Shown here: piece by piece, positions 10,689-21,161 of the stretch
Layout of the letters: each line of letters opens with the position of its first letter
How positions within the stretch are numbered: position 1 is the stretch's first letter
NCBI GenBank assembly: GCA_023376005.1
Contig: CM042145.1
Span: forward strand, 15,374,482 to 15,438,481
DNA length: 64,000 nucleotides
From: Doryteuthis pealeii
Taxonomy: Eukaryota > Mollusca > Cephalopoda > Myopsida > Loliginidae
Reading direction: 5' to 3'
The notes under the pieces: generated by a model
Database searches by the model: none
What the model was told of the DNA's origin: nothing
The model's input: only the letters and a program-made list of their open reading frames with translations
Made by a program: the position numbers and the translations under genes

Positions 10689-10775
10689 CTAGACACAACT
10701 ATCATTGGCTAGGGTCGAACTCAGACTGACCGTTTGGCAGCCTGATATCTTATCCCCTCATCATGATGTAGTATG
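10689..10775 (-). repeat. tRNA-like leader of the hammerhead element
   Basis: In the same direction as the ribozyme, 'gataagatatcaggctgcc' could be a degenerate A box and GAGTTCGACCC a B box, as in a tRNA-derived Pol III promoter. The tRNA parent cannot be named. The 5' boundary is not visible. Confidence 0.45.
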
Positions 10776-12490
10776 CATGGGTCACTGGGAAGTTTTGGGT
10801 CTTTCAACATCATACTCCCCTTGCCAGGCTGACCCTATTAGAGATTATAAAACTGATCTACCCACCACCTTTAGACACTAACAGACGTTTGGCTCTTTAT
10901 TATTTTTGGACGAGTGTAAAACACTCTACTGCGCATTTGATTGGCTGGTGCTAACAACCAGTCAAATGCATGGCACAGTTTATCTAAGCGATGTACATTG
11001 ACAATAACACTTTTTTCTTCAAAATAGATTACAAGCTTTAGAGGGGAAAAGATAAATTGACCCTTCATTATTACAGACTTGAGACGCCCTTTTTTTTTAC
11101 TTATTTTAATGTTTTATTTTAATTTCTAATTTTCTATATTTTATCTTATTTACTTTTATTTCATTCTTTATTTTATTTTCATTTTTTATTCATTCACTGC
11201 CCCCCCCCCACAACATTTTTAATTAAGGAAATAATTCAGTTTGTATTTTTAATAACAATTCTCTCAGATGACCCGGGGTCACTATATTCGGTGTGTCTGT
11301 CACTGTTTTAGGCTGATTCCAGCAGTAATCTAAATTTTTTTCTTGTCATGAGCATGTCCGGTTTTAGGCCTCCCCTTCCCACTTCCTCCTCTGACCCCAA
11401 ATAAAGTACCCTATGACCCTGGTCATCCTCCTGGTAAAAATGGTTACCTATAAGAAATAGTTCTTGGGTTTTTAATAACCCCAAATATATGTGTAAGTGC
11501 ATTTTTGAGATTGTTTGGAGTGCTTATTTTGCCTTTGTGTTATATGATAAGTAACTCACTGCTGTTTGTGCAGTGAAATAGCAAAGGGTTTAAATAAAAG
11601 ATAAAGTCTTGGACTGAGTAGTAATTTTGGTACTGTCAGGTCTAAAGGAGTCCTGGCAAGGAGCTTTCTTTTCGGTTGAGATGCCCACTTGAGCAAGTCA
11701 AGTTTTTTGAGGCTCCTATTGTGAGCAACCTTTGGCGGTATTTTTGGAACCACAATTCTTAGTATAAGAACCACTAAGATATTGGTCCTTTTTAATGTGC
11801 AAGTCCCTACGTGCCAGCAAAGGTATTTAAGTTCTCCATTCTCTTCTCTGAAACTGCATTTATGTACATGTGTTATTTTTTGGTTTAATTTGTAATTTCT
11901 CAAAATGAGAAATATCCTTTCCCCTGTTAAAATATTGTTTGTGCCTTTTTGTGGCTTTTGAGTTTTAAATACCCCAAACCCCCCTTCATATGTTTAATTT
12001 GTAATTCATAGTTTTAGCTTTGAATGTTTTTTATAGTTGGAATTTTCCGTAAATTACATGACGTAAACCTTTCTTGGTAATTGTCTTTACCCTGTGTAAT
12101 ATTTGTCTATTTTATTGTATTTGTATTTTATTGTATTTTGTGTGATATTGTGACTTATTCGAATTCACAGTTTTCACGGCATGCACCGTATGAAAAAATA
12201 AAGAACTATTTTGAACTACGGTGTTTGTCTGTACGTCCTTGAGTGCACGGTGCGAAACAACTTCTTTGTAAAAGACCCGGGAAGCCAAATTTGTTGTCAG
12301 CAAAATTGTGGGACTTTGTCATTAACATTCGATGACAAGTATCCTAATGGCAAATTGTCTAACTGTGCCCTGACATGCTCTAACAATGTTTTTAGGGACT
12401 GGCTGGCACCTTATTGGTAATCCTCATTAACTTGAAATATTATTGGATAAAGTTATCTAATCCTTGTAATTTGGTTGTCATTTTTGGCAA
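10776..12490. other. 1.7 kb unassigned region
   Basis: It contains an ATTTT-rich tract at 11095-11200 and a C9 run. Short frames on the minus strand (11556-11903 and smaller) lack recognisable domains. An AATAAAG signal near 12198 followed by a CpG-containing stretch could be part of an LTR, but I cannot bound it. Confidence 0.4.
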
Positions 12491-12499
12491 CTTTCCATT

Positions 12500-12804
12500 C
12501 ACTAAGGACGATGGCATAGTGTCCAAAGAAAAAATTATCTGCATCTGCGCAAGTGACTCCGCAGGCCAATTCTTGAGTGACAGTCTTTGGTGCACTGAAT
12601 GCTCACAAACTGTGATGCTTTCTGGGGCTGCTGGCTTTTCTCCCTCTTTCTGGCTCCTCTTTCTCCTATCGAGGCTAATCTCCTCTCCTCTAGTTTGGTT
12701 GTCATAGTTTCAGATATATTAATCACCTCTTCTCTCAATGTTTGCATATTGCTACTCAACCAGTTTATGTTATCTTGGTCCTGGGCTAATTCTAACTGTT
12801 GCAT
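12500..12804 (-). pseudogene. LINE ORF2 C-terminal fragment with zinc-finger end
   Basis: The minus-strand frame ends in a C2H2-like motif, CTKDC..RIGLRSHLRRC, typical of the extreme C-terminus of invertebrate non-LTR retrotransposon polyproteins. It is preceded by a Leu/Glu-rich segment that could form a coiled coil. Just downstream (12500-12530) a 3' UTR-like word, 'acgatggcatagtgtcc' on + strand, matches the unit of the array at 51892-52905. The fragment is 5'-truncated and no reverse transcriptase remains. Confidence 0.65.
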
Positions 12805-13124
12805 AATTGTGTGGTGGCATGGGTTTTTGAGAAGCCCTGTAGCGAGAATTCTAAGGCGCCATTGTTTTTCAGATCAGGGGATGGAAAAATACCAGTAACA
12901 GTTATGGCCCGAACTGACCCCAGAGGTGGGAAATCTCACAAGTCACGTGATAGAGTTAGTTAGGAAGTCAGTTTTCAACCAGACGTCAGGCAGAGAGGTT
13001 GTAACTCAAACCGCGTGGTGAATCAGGATGGGCAGTAATAAAATCTTTGATCAAAGAAAAACAAAGTCTTGTAGTTTATTAATACATGACTTGAAAAGAA
13101 GCCCTTAGTTAGAAACAGCCAGCT

Positions 13125-13240
13125 TAGAAAAAGAAGAGACAAGAGTTTTGAATTTTGGTGTTGGTCAGTCTGGCTTTGTTTATTTTCAGAATATGATTCT
13201 TTTTACTTTGTTCCTCCAAACCTGGTCTAACAAGAATCTA
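13125..13240 (-). repeat. Dispersed fragment shared with 37065-37200
   Basis: The minus strand reads 'gttagaccaggtttgg' then 'aggaacaaag' and continues in close similarity to 37080-37185 on the + strand. Both copies can be read as a Lys/Arg-rich peptide after 'LLDQVWRNK', but stops interrupt this copy. The parent element is not recognised. Confidence 0.5.
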
Positions 13241-13437
13241 AAGCTTATGAACCATTACAGACATATATATATATATATAGGCTCTCTTATTATATGAATA
13301 TGAGCTCTCTGGTGACCTTGACATATATACCAATGTATGTATTTATCTGTTAAATTCTCATTCGCTTGTAGGTGGTTGAGACTCTGACTGATGATGTCTG
13401 GTTTTAATCCCAGCTGGAGGTAGCCTGTGAAGTCTAG

Positions 13438-13477
13438 CCACACTGAGATGGTATATGTCGAAACACAGTGTCTGTGG
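13438..13477 (+). ncRNA. Hammerhead ribozyme, damaged copy
   Basis: It has the same stem I (CCACA/TGTGG), a GAAA core, stem III ACACAGTGT and GTC cleavage triplet as the copy at 10647, but the 5' core reads CTGAGAT, one base short of CTGANGA, and stem II is weakened. A second partial copy of the 3' half follows about 43 nt downstream (13500-13525, GTCAAACATGGTGTC). A B-box-like 'ggttttaatcc' sits at 13400-13410. Probably inactive. Confidence 0.65.
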
Positions 13478-13525
13478 ATTACTAATATATGCCAATGATA
13501 TGTCAAACATGGTGTCAATGGATGA

Positions 13526-14125
13526 CTGACATATATATAAGGACCTACATGAGTCAGATACTATCTACCTAGGTTTCACCCAAAAGGTTCTTCAGTACAG
13601 ATGTGCTGGTCTTTTTTTTAAAAAATTTTTTCCCCAAATGCCAGTTTTAAATTTTTTATTTATTCTGAAAAACTGATTTATCTTGATTTTTTTTCCACAC
13701 TAGTAGAGTTTAGAAGTAATATAATCTTCATACAATGACTGCTATTTACACAGTAGCATTGCAACCAACAAAGCCTTCATCAGATGATGACTCTGGGTTC
13801 AGACATGGTTTCGGGGCCAAAGCATCATTACCACTAACCCAGAGCGCCCCAGCAGTATCTCACGATACCACCAGACTTTGTTGTTTTGATGTCACAAAAT
13901 AGGACTGCCATATCCACGCTGATGCGGTTAGAGCTTTCTCCTGGATCTTTTTTATGTATTTCCTCTTGTCTGGTGGAGAAAGTCAAGTTTAGACAAAAAT
14001 GCCGAGGTTGAGTTGGTAATAAATCCCCGGCATCCGACTTCGATGGGAAATACATTTGTTATCCATCCGTTTCTGACGCATTGTTCACTTAGGTCTTCAT
14101 ATTTTTCCAACTTACACTGATAGGC

Positions 14126-14172
<47 letters not shown>

Positions 14173-14370
14173 CTGGAGATACCCAATATACTAAAAATAT
14201 TCAGATCAAGCACTATAATTTTATTATCTTTTCTAATAGATGAAATTAATTTTTGTAGATAACTACATAAAATGAATATTTTTCTCTATTGCAAAAAATT
14301 ATGCCCCAAACAATTTGAAAAAAAAATACCCCCATTTGAAACTTTAATGTACCAGTGAACATAATAATAA
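13526..14370. other. Unassigned stretch with (TA)n
   Basis: A (TA)n tract occupies 14130-14168. Around 13760-13830 the minus strand has 'catctgatgaagg' and 'ccccgaaacc', which recall hammerhead cores but do not assemble into a full motif. No gene is seen. Confidence 0.45.
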
Positions 14371-14735
14371 ATATGGAATCAGTGAACCAAGTTCAAATCC
14401 TGAATGTACTTCACTTCATATAAGGGATATATGATTTTATATATATTTTATATATTCTATATATTTATTCTACATATAAACAGTCAACATCATAACAAAT
14501 GGAATCAATAAACCAAGTTCAAATCCTGGATGTGTTTCACTTCACCTTGAAAAGGCATGAATCTATCTGTCCCTACCCCAAACTATGGTTAAGTAGAAGG
14601 ATAGACTAGGTTATTTAGCCTTAGTTAGGCAACCAGTGAAGGAGAAGGAAAACTGAATTCAAATCAACTTACTACACATAAAAATTGACCTTGTGTTACA
14701 TTTTGCCAGTGGCAGAGGGGTTGGGTAAATACATA
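14371..14735 (+). repeat. SINE family C, full tail with duplicated head piece
   Basis: B-box-like 'caagttcaaatcctg' occurs twice (near 14388 and 14515) and the second leads into the full family C body: 'ggcaaccagtgaagg', 'gaattcaaatcaactt' and 'ggcagaggggttgggtaa'. The head is therefore partly duplicated around a TA-rich segment. Confidence 0.7.
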
Positions 14736-14835
14736 CTTTATCATAAAACTGATAACAAAAATATTTAAAATAAAATTAAACAAATTATATTCAATTTAAC
14801 CACTATTCCAGTAAACCTACAAATTAATTAGAAGT

Positions 14836-15040
14836 TTGGTTTAGTTCAGTCGGTAGGACATCCACCTAGGAACCACAAGGTTCTGAGTTCAATACCAGCC
14901 CTTACCAACTCAGTGATACAGCTTGGATCTGTGTGATAAAGTGGGAGACTGATGCAAAAAACAATCTCCTGGTCTAGCATTAGTGAAAAGGGAATAGACT
15001 CCCTCACTATCTGGCTGATACTGATAATAGGCCACAATGC
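14836..15040 (+). repeat. SINE family A, + strand copy
   Basis: The head 'tggtttagttcagtcgg' (A box) and 'ggttctgagttcaatacc' (B box) are followed by the family body 'aatctcctggtctagc' and 'gggaatagactccctcac'. It lies about 570 bp upstream of POLL in the same orientation. Confidence 0.85.
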
Positions 15041-15606
15041 CAACTTTACTTACATTTTACTATTATAAAAATTTAGCTGTAAAACTTTAAAGGGAATTTT
15101 TTTCAGAAGACGTCTTGATTTTTTATAGGATCTTATTTAAGAGATTTTATATTTATCGGATTTTTTTTATTCAAATAATTTTTTATATGATTTTTTTTAC
15201 CAAATGCATAATTCAAAAAAAATTACAATAGTTATTATTGCATTATGTCAACTTCAATTGAATAAAATATCCCAAAATTATACATATAAATTTTGATGAG
15301 AAAGGTATTGCCGTTATCTCCGCTAAAATCGAATTGATCAGGATGGGTCCAATTGAGTCCTCTCGGCCACCACTCTAATCATTAAACTATAACCACTCTT
15401 CATTGTCAAAATTACAACGCATGGGAGATAACTCTGATAATTTCATCTGAAGCAGTTTATTTATTATTACCGGATACACGTCTTTTTTACATCATGATGT
15501 ATCATTTTATTTTTAGTATCACCTTTGAACGATAAACGGCAAGTTTATGATTTTTCTACTTTTATCGTGATAAGCGTATTGTTAGTCACACGCTCACACT
15601 TTCAAT
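15041..15606 (+). promoter_or_regulatory. Upstream region of POLL
   Basis: AT-rich noncoding sequence between a SINE and the POLL start codon. No clear TATA box or CpG cluster is seen. The start has A at -3 ('ttcaATATG' context), compatible with eukaryotic initiation. The transcription start cannot be placed. Confidence 0.35.
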
Positions 15607-17400
15607 ATGTCGACTTCTTGGCCGAGAAAGACAGAACATGACAGCCGGAGAAAAGAAACAATGAAAGTAAACAAAGGCTCGTCGTCTTTGACTGGATCCG
15701 GTTCTCCTACAAAAAAGGCTCGTACAGAACACAGAGATGAAAGATCGAACACAATCGATAGATCAAAAACATGTAAAAAGGGTCCAGACGATTCAGAAAG
15801 GCCACCCGATCTTTTTCTCAGCGATTTACGTCTCTATATATTATCAGCTGGCATGATGAAAGTCAGGGTGGAGTTGTTTACGTCGAAAGTAACGTTGTTT
15901 GGTGGGGTCGTTGAAAAGGATTTTGACCCTAGAAAGTGTACCCACGTATTAGTAGACGAAGACATGACTTTAGATCGAGCTTTAAGACTTTTGAAACTAA
16001 CAGACATACCGGAAAACACTAAACGACTGTGTCCTATTGTTCCTTCATTGTGGCTTAGCGAATGCTTAAAAGAGAAAACCCTACTCCCGACTGATGATTA
16101 TTTATTAAACAAGCCCTCAACACATCCCGATCCTTCAGTGGAGAATCTCGACAGTGACGAGGGTAACAATTCACCCTTTCATCGCAGAGATCAAGGTTTA
16201 GATTTAGAAATAACACAACACGAGTTTTCGTCGCCGTCGAAGACAATATTACCTAAAGAAAACTCTGATAGTGATAGCGACTATATACAAAGTGATGATG
16301 AAGAAGAAAGCGTGCCTTTTCCTGAATCTACACAGCAAACAATGACACAGACCTCCCCTTCGAAACAAATCCCTAAAGGTAACTGGATATGTTTCCAGTC
16401 ATCCCAGAAAAGTTCGGTAAACAAAAACCAACATATAATTGATAAACTGCAAGAAATGGTAAAAACATACAAAAGCACAAATGATAGATGGAGAGTGTAT
16501 AGCTATCAAAAAGCTATAAGTGCCCTCCAGAGATTTCCAAAAGAAATGACGACTTGGGAAGAAGCCAAATCCATACCGGGCATAGGGGACAGTCTTGCTG
16601 ATAAGATATGGGAAATTATTGAAAGCGGTGAGCTCAGAAAACTTAAAGAATTTCAAAATTCCGAAGATTGTCGGGTGCTGAATTTATTTACCAAAGTATG
16701 GGGTGCTGGTTCCCAAACGGCAAGAATCTGGTACCAGTTGGGTTACCGAACCCTTGATGATCTCAAAGAAAAGGCGAACCTGACAAGTCAACAGAGAATT
16801 GGCCTAGAACATTACGACGATTTCTTGGATCGTATGACACGTGACGAAGTTGCTGAAATTGAAAAAGTGATTGTTGAAAACACACACAAGTTGTTACCAG
16901 GATCGATTATAGAGACGTGCGGTTCCTATCGACGTGGGAAAGTAACTTGTGGGGATGTTGATTTTCTCATTTCACATCCCGACGGCAAGTCACACCAGGG
17001 TATTTTGTCAAAGTTACTTTCCGTTTTAAAAGAACAGAACTTCATAACCGATGATCTTATTGAAATCGAAGAGAATGGTAATCAAAGGAAATACATGGGG
17101 GTCTGTAGACTTCCCGGAGACAACAGAAAATACCGTCGTATCGACATCATTGTTGCTCCTTATTCCGAATATGCATGTGCCCTTGTTCATTTCACAGGGT
17201 CAGCCCATTTCAACCGATCCCTAAGACATCTGGCGAAGAAAATGGGAATGTCGCTTTCGGAGCATTCTTTAAGGACTGGGGTCATCCGTGGAGAGACAGA
17301 AAAGCTGTTCAAAGGAACCATTCTTCCTACCCCAACAGAAGAATCTATTTTTCAGCAACTTGGTGTTCCCCATCGTCCCCCAACTGAAAGAGACCATTGA
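15607..17400 (+). CDS. POLL: DNA polymerase lambda (family X), single uninterrupted frame
   Basis: The 597-residue protein has the full family X polymerase lambda layout. A basic N-terminus (KKAR near 36-39) could be a nuclear signal. A BRCT domain spans about 68-166, with the conserved Trp at 149. A Ser/Asp/Glu-rich linker covers about 175-285. The 8-kDa dRP-lyase domain (about 285-360) has the helix-hairpin-helix motif SIPGIGDSLADK; Lys333 aligns with the Schiff-base lysine. The palm has GSYRRGK and CGDVDFLI, giving metal ligands Asp450 and Asp452, with Asp513 (RRIDIIV) as the third. The C-terminus FTGSAHFNRS...GMSLSEH...LPTPTEESIF and final ERDH match lambda rather than beta, mu or TdT. 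Family members fill short gaps in base excision repair and non-homologous end joining in the nucleus. Human POLL is 575 residues, so this is full length. No intron interrupts it, unlike vertebrate POLL, so it is either an intron-poor native gene or an intact retrocopy. I see no poly(A) tail downstream. Confidence 0.95.
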   Translation: MSTSWPRKTEHDSRRKETMKVNKGSSSLTGSGSPTKKARTEHRDERSNTIDRSKTCKKGPDDSERPPDLFLSDLRLYILSAGMMKVRVELFTSKVTLFGGVVEKDFDPRKCTHVLVDEDMTLDRALRLLKLTDIPENTKRLCPIVPSLWLSECLKEKTLLPTDDYLLNKPSTHPDPSVENLDSDEGNNSPFHRRDQGLDLEITQHEFSSPSKTILPKENSDSDSDYIQSDDEEESVPFPESTQQTMTQTSPSKQIPKGNWICFQSSQKSSVNKNQHIIDKLQEMVKTYKSTNDRWRVYSYQKAISALQRFPKEMTTWEEAKSIPGIGDSLADKIWEIIESGELRKLKEFQNSEDCRVLNLFTKVWGAGSQTARIWYQLGYRTLDDLKEKANLTSQQRIGLEHYDDFLDRMTRDEVAEIEKVIVENTHKLLPGSIIETCGSYRRGKVTCGDVDFLISHPDGKSHQGILSKLLSVLKEQNFITDDLIEIEENGNQRKYMGVCRLPGDNRKYRRIDIIVAPYSEYACALVHFTGSAHFNRSLRHLAKKMGMSLSEHSLRTGVIRGETEKLFKGTILPTPTEESIFQQLGVPHRPPTERDH

Positions 17401-17455
17401 TATATTTATTTTCTGCTTTATATTGAATATAATTATTTATATTTTATGTATATAT

Positions 17456-17507
17456 AATTATTTGAGATATGAATATATAATATATTCCAATATCTCAAAT
17501 TATTAAA
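17456..17507 (+). terminator. Candidate 3' UTR hairpin and polyadenylation signal of POLL
   Basis: An 11-bp hairpin, ATTTGAGATAT paired with ATATCTCAAAT, is followed at 17502-17507 by ATTAAA, a common variant polyadenylation signal, about 100 bp after the stop. Pairing is direct from the sequence; its use is inferred. Confidence 0.45.
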
Positions 17508-18191
17508 CGTAATTTCCACTTAACCTATGAAAATTTCTGGTTCTAACTAGAAATTTTAATTCTGTTTAATATTTAGTATTTAATTCAATGGAATTTACAG
17601 AGCTGGTTTATCTGGATTTTCAATGAATTGGAAAAAGTGAGGATTTATTTATTTATTTTATTTTTATTATTTATTTATTCTTATTTATAAGAAACACTTC
17701 ACTCGGTTTGGTAAGACATTTTTTTTAAACCAAAGAACTCATGAAATTTAAGACGTTTGTTTTTTGTAATTTATGAAAAGATAATAGAATCTTAATTGAA
17801 ATGTCTTATAATATTCGGAATATTACCTTCTTAGGTATCATCCGTTTTTAGCATCCGACACAAATTTTGCATATACAAACACTGATTTACTTCCCTTATA
17901 TACACACACACGCGCGCGCACACACACATATATATATATATAAATATATATATGATGAAGGTCGAATTTTCTCTGTGTACGGAATATTTTAACATTTTTC
18001 TATTATTATTATTTCCTTTCACTGGTTTATTTAATAATAATAATAGTTTGAATCGTGTACACATAGATAAACTGACCCAAACACATGTGTAAGTGATATT
18101 GATTAAATTCATCTTTTATTATCCATTCTATTCTTTCTTTTCTTTATTCATTCTTCCTCATATCGTTGGATTCAATTCCAATTCCATTTTT

Positions 18192-18239
<48 letters not shown>

Positions 18240-18300
18240 CATCATTTTATATTCTGATTACATATTTTTTTCCATAAATAAAATCTAAAAGTTCAAAATT
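17508..18300. repeat. AT-rich region with TA/CA microsatellites
   Basis: Contains (TTTA)n near 17645-17690, (CA)n(TA)n near 17898-17955 and 18194-18237. No coding or structured element is recognised. Confidence 0.7.
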
Positions 18301-18319
18301 TGTCACTGATGAGACTTCA

Positions 18320-18631
18320 AAGTATCCTAGTTATGACATTAAACTGCATTCAGTGGTGAGGTTCCAGTTCTAGTGCTCTGGGGAGTATGGAGTACCCCTT
18401 CCTTGACATTACTCCCATGTCCACTCTGACCCAGAGTGAAAGAATCTGTTAGAGTCCCATCTATGTGTCAAATTTGAAAATTATTCGTATTGGAAAGGAA
18501 TTGTGAAACCATATAACTGTAAACAAATGATTATTATTAAATAGAATTATTAATGTTAGAAATACTCAAAACCATTTATGCAAATTATGGTATTAATAAT
18601 AGTTACTTGAAGCTATAATTGTTTACTAAGA

Positions 18632-18669
<38 letters not shown>

Positions 18670-18768
18670 CTTGAAACCATATAATTGCTTGCAAATTATT
18701 GGTGTTAGGTATGAATACTAATGAATCTGATTTCGGCATTAAATAACCCATAAGGAGTTGATATGCCA
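18320..18768 (-). repeat. Family F repeat with (TTA)n and terminal hairpin
   Basis: Family F blocks ('gacattaaactgcattcagt', 'gagtcccatctatgtgtc') run into the AT-rich body, a (TTA)n tract near 18632-18667 and the conserved hairpin at 18734-18768 (CGGCAT...ATGCCA). Confidence 0.65.
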
Positions 18769-19736
18769 TTTAAAAGAAAATATGAAAAAATGAATGAAGT
18801 AGGATTTCAAATTTGTAAAATGAAAACGAATGAAATAAAAATAAAAGTTGGACTTGGCTTCTTTGGATTTGAAAACTTTTGCATCAGAAATAAAATGAAA
18901 AATAACATACAGAATACAATATATTTTATTTCATTTATTTGACAATTGGAAATATTTGTGACCTTTGATTTGAAAAGTTAAAAAAAAAAAACAACAAATC
19001 CTCACATTGCTCATTATAAACAAAGGCTCACAAGATTTTGCTTGTTTCCACAAATTTCTTTTTATATGATTTATGATTATTAACCCAGTTGAGTCCTGTT
19101 GATGGTTTAATTAAAACCAAAACTCTTTAGCATTGGCTTTTTAAATATCAATCTTTGACTTATTTTCTGTTTTTTTTCAAAGACTTTATATTTAATTACA
19201 TGGTCAGTTTTTATATTCATTTTTTCTTCATATATATATATATATATATATATGATAAGTTGTAAACAAGGTTTGTTTAGAATGGCTTTTTGCCGATAAT
19301 TTTTGGGAGAACAGTAGGCTACAGTCCCAGGCGTCAAAAAGGGCTTAGTTTTCGAGTTACGATGCTCTACAAGTAGCAGTAATAATTTTAGCGTAATTAT
19401 TAATTAAAAATCAAAAAAGGCTAATAAAAAGTTTTCGCAATCGGTGGCATATCTTGATATTATGCGAAAAGTAAAATTTAAACGGACTACTTCGCAAAAA
19501 AATACGAACCAAAATGGAGTAGCTCCGAAAACGGAATAAGCGAATGGGAATCGTATGCTCGAAATACGAATAAGTAAGAATGGCCACCTCCAGCGAAGAA
19601 GAAGCAACAGTTGTTAGCGAAAAAAAATGTTTTATGTGCATTTTACCTTCCAAAAAGCATAAAATTGTATCATTTACTAAGAAAACGTGGACTCGCTTTT
19701 TAGAATAATTTTCAATTAAAAATAAACTGACTTTTT

Positions 19737-20106
19737 AGAAAAAAAAAAAATAGTATTTCGCATCATGTGACAACAAGTCACGTAAATAAAATGAGTAATA
19801 AGCGAATTTGCTTTTAGAAAAAATAAAAAAAATAATAGTATTTCGCATCATGTGACAACAAGTCACGTAAATAAAATGAGTAATAAGCGAATTTGCTTTT
19901 TAGAAAAAATAAAAAAAATAATAGTATTTCGCATCATGTGACAACAAGTCACGTAAATAAAATGAGTAATAAGCGAATTTGCTTTTTAGAAAAATAAAAA
20001 AATAATAGTATTTCGCATCATGTGACAACAAGTCACGTAAATAAAATGAGTAATAAGCGAATTTGCTTTTTAGAAAAAAGACAAAATAATAGTATTTCGC
20101 ATATCG
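19737..20106. repeat. Tandem repeat of about 85 bp inside the TIR element
   Basis: Four to five copies share 'atagtatttcgcatcatgtg', 'acaacaagtcacgtaaataa' and 'atgagtaataagcgaattt'. Each unit contains the small inverted repeat GTGAC-aacaa-GTCAC. Copies differ mainly in A-run length. Confidence 0.85.
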
Positions 20107-20212
20107 CGTAAATTTTTGTTGTTTCTATTCATAAGTTCGGTCTTTTATCTCTTTATTTATACTGTAATTAGTATCGAAAATGACCAAAACAATTTACGCC
20201 CCCAACATAAGG

Positions 20213-20400
20213 TGGGGTCAAAATTAAGTGACCTGAACAAAATGAGAAAGTTTTGAAATAAAATAAATAATGCATTATAAAGATCGTTCATTGATAAATA
20301 AACACTGAAAGTTTCATTAAAATCCGATAATTCCCTGATTTTTGGTAAATTATTTTCTGTAGGGGGGCTAAAGTCATACGCATTTTAGGTTCATTAAAAA
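20213..20400 (+). repeat. Dispersed repeat family J
   Basis: The blocks 'gagaaagttttgaaataaaa', 'aataatgcattataaagatc', 'cattaaaatccgataatt' and 'ggggctaaagtcat' recur at 40570-40755 (+) and 63458-63608 (-). Noncoding; the boundaries are uncertain. Confidence 0.7.
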
Positions 20401-20852
20401 AAAATTTTTTTTCTAAAAAGCCAGTTCTTTAATTGAAAATTATATTTTGAAATTTTTCCTGAAGAAAAAAAATTGTTTACTTTAGTTACTAAAGCATTAT
20501 TATTGTTTGCTTTAGTTACTAAAGCATATTATTAGGAATTTTTTTTGGGTGTTTTGAGGGTCATTCTAAATTAATATTTTTTTATTTCATAAACACAGAA
20601 CACCAGCTGATGTTTACATTCCAGATAAAATCTGTAATCTCATTGGCTAATTGAATTCGGAGCTATTTTCGTTCTATACGTATTTTAATCACTTAAAACT
20701 TATTTTATTAACTCTTGCGACAATAAACATGCGCGATAAAAAAATTGGAATTTTGGGGTGATATCATTTTAATATTAAAGGACAATTTATTCGGCCACTT
20801 TTTACATCCGACACAATTGAACGATAATCGGCTTGGGACTGTAGCCTACAGG

Positions 20853-21144
20853 TGCTTAATTGGAGTCGGACCTAATTTTGAAAATTAATTAATTAATAAT
20901 GAATTAGGCGGGAATACCTATTAAATGTATGGCTAAACAAATCGAGAAAAATCAATCTCTGTATGTACATTTCGGCCTATTAGGCCTCATCAGCAGAGCT
21001 ATAGATCGGAAGACCGCCCTGTGCGTGATTTGAAACCGGACTGATTTTTCTTGATTTGTTTAGCCATACATTTAATAGGTATTCCCGCCTAATTCATTAT
21101 TAATTAATTAATTTTCAAAATTAGGTCCGACTCCAATTAAGCAC
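20853..21144. repeat. Long-arm foldback carrying a hammerhead ribozyme
   Basis: The left arm (about 20853-20955) is almost perfectly complementary to the right arm (about 21041-21144), beginning 'tgcttaattggagtcgg' and including 'aattaggcgggaataccta'. The 85-nt centre holds an intact hammerhead (20957-20998) and a B-box-like GGTTTCAAATC (21027-21037), both on the minus strand. No target duplication is seen. Confidence 0.8.
20957..20998 (-). ncRNA. Type I hammerhead ribozyme, apparently intact
   Basis: The minus strand reads stem I CTCTG, core CTGATGA, stem II GGCCT-aat-AGGCC, core GAA, palindromic stem III ATGTACAT, cleavage-site A, and stem I return CAGAG. Every conserved hammerhead core residue is present. 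The triplet is AUA, allowed under the NUH rule but usually slower than GUC. Stem I and stem III sequences differ from the copy at 10647 while the pairings hold, which argues for real RNA structure rather than simple copying. It sits in the loop of a foldback, with a B-box-like element about 30 nt upstream on the same strand. Confidence 0.85.
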
Positions 21145-21158
21145 TTGTTCTCCCAAAA

Positions 21159-21161
<3 letters not shown>

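Larger units (their letters stand above)
19317..20846. mobile_element. TIR element of about 1.5 kb, non-autonomous
   Basis: Ends 'ggctacagtcccaggc' and, in reverse complement, 'ggctacagtcccaagc' form inverted repeats, each flanked by TA (19315-19316, 20847-20848), as in Tc1/mariner-type insertions. The interior has an 85-bp tandem array (19737-20106) and a family J repeat (20213-20400) but no transposase frame. Confidence 0.6.

Noticed and set aside
13760..13860. Hammerhead-like words CTGATGA and CGAAAC on the minus strand
   Set aside because: They are about 50 nt apart in the wrong order and do not pair into stems.
17175..17506. Alternative frames within and after POLL
   Set aside because: They are out-of-frame shadows of the conserved POLL C-terminus.
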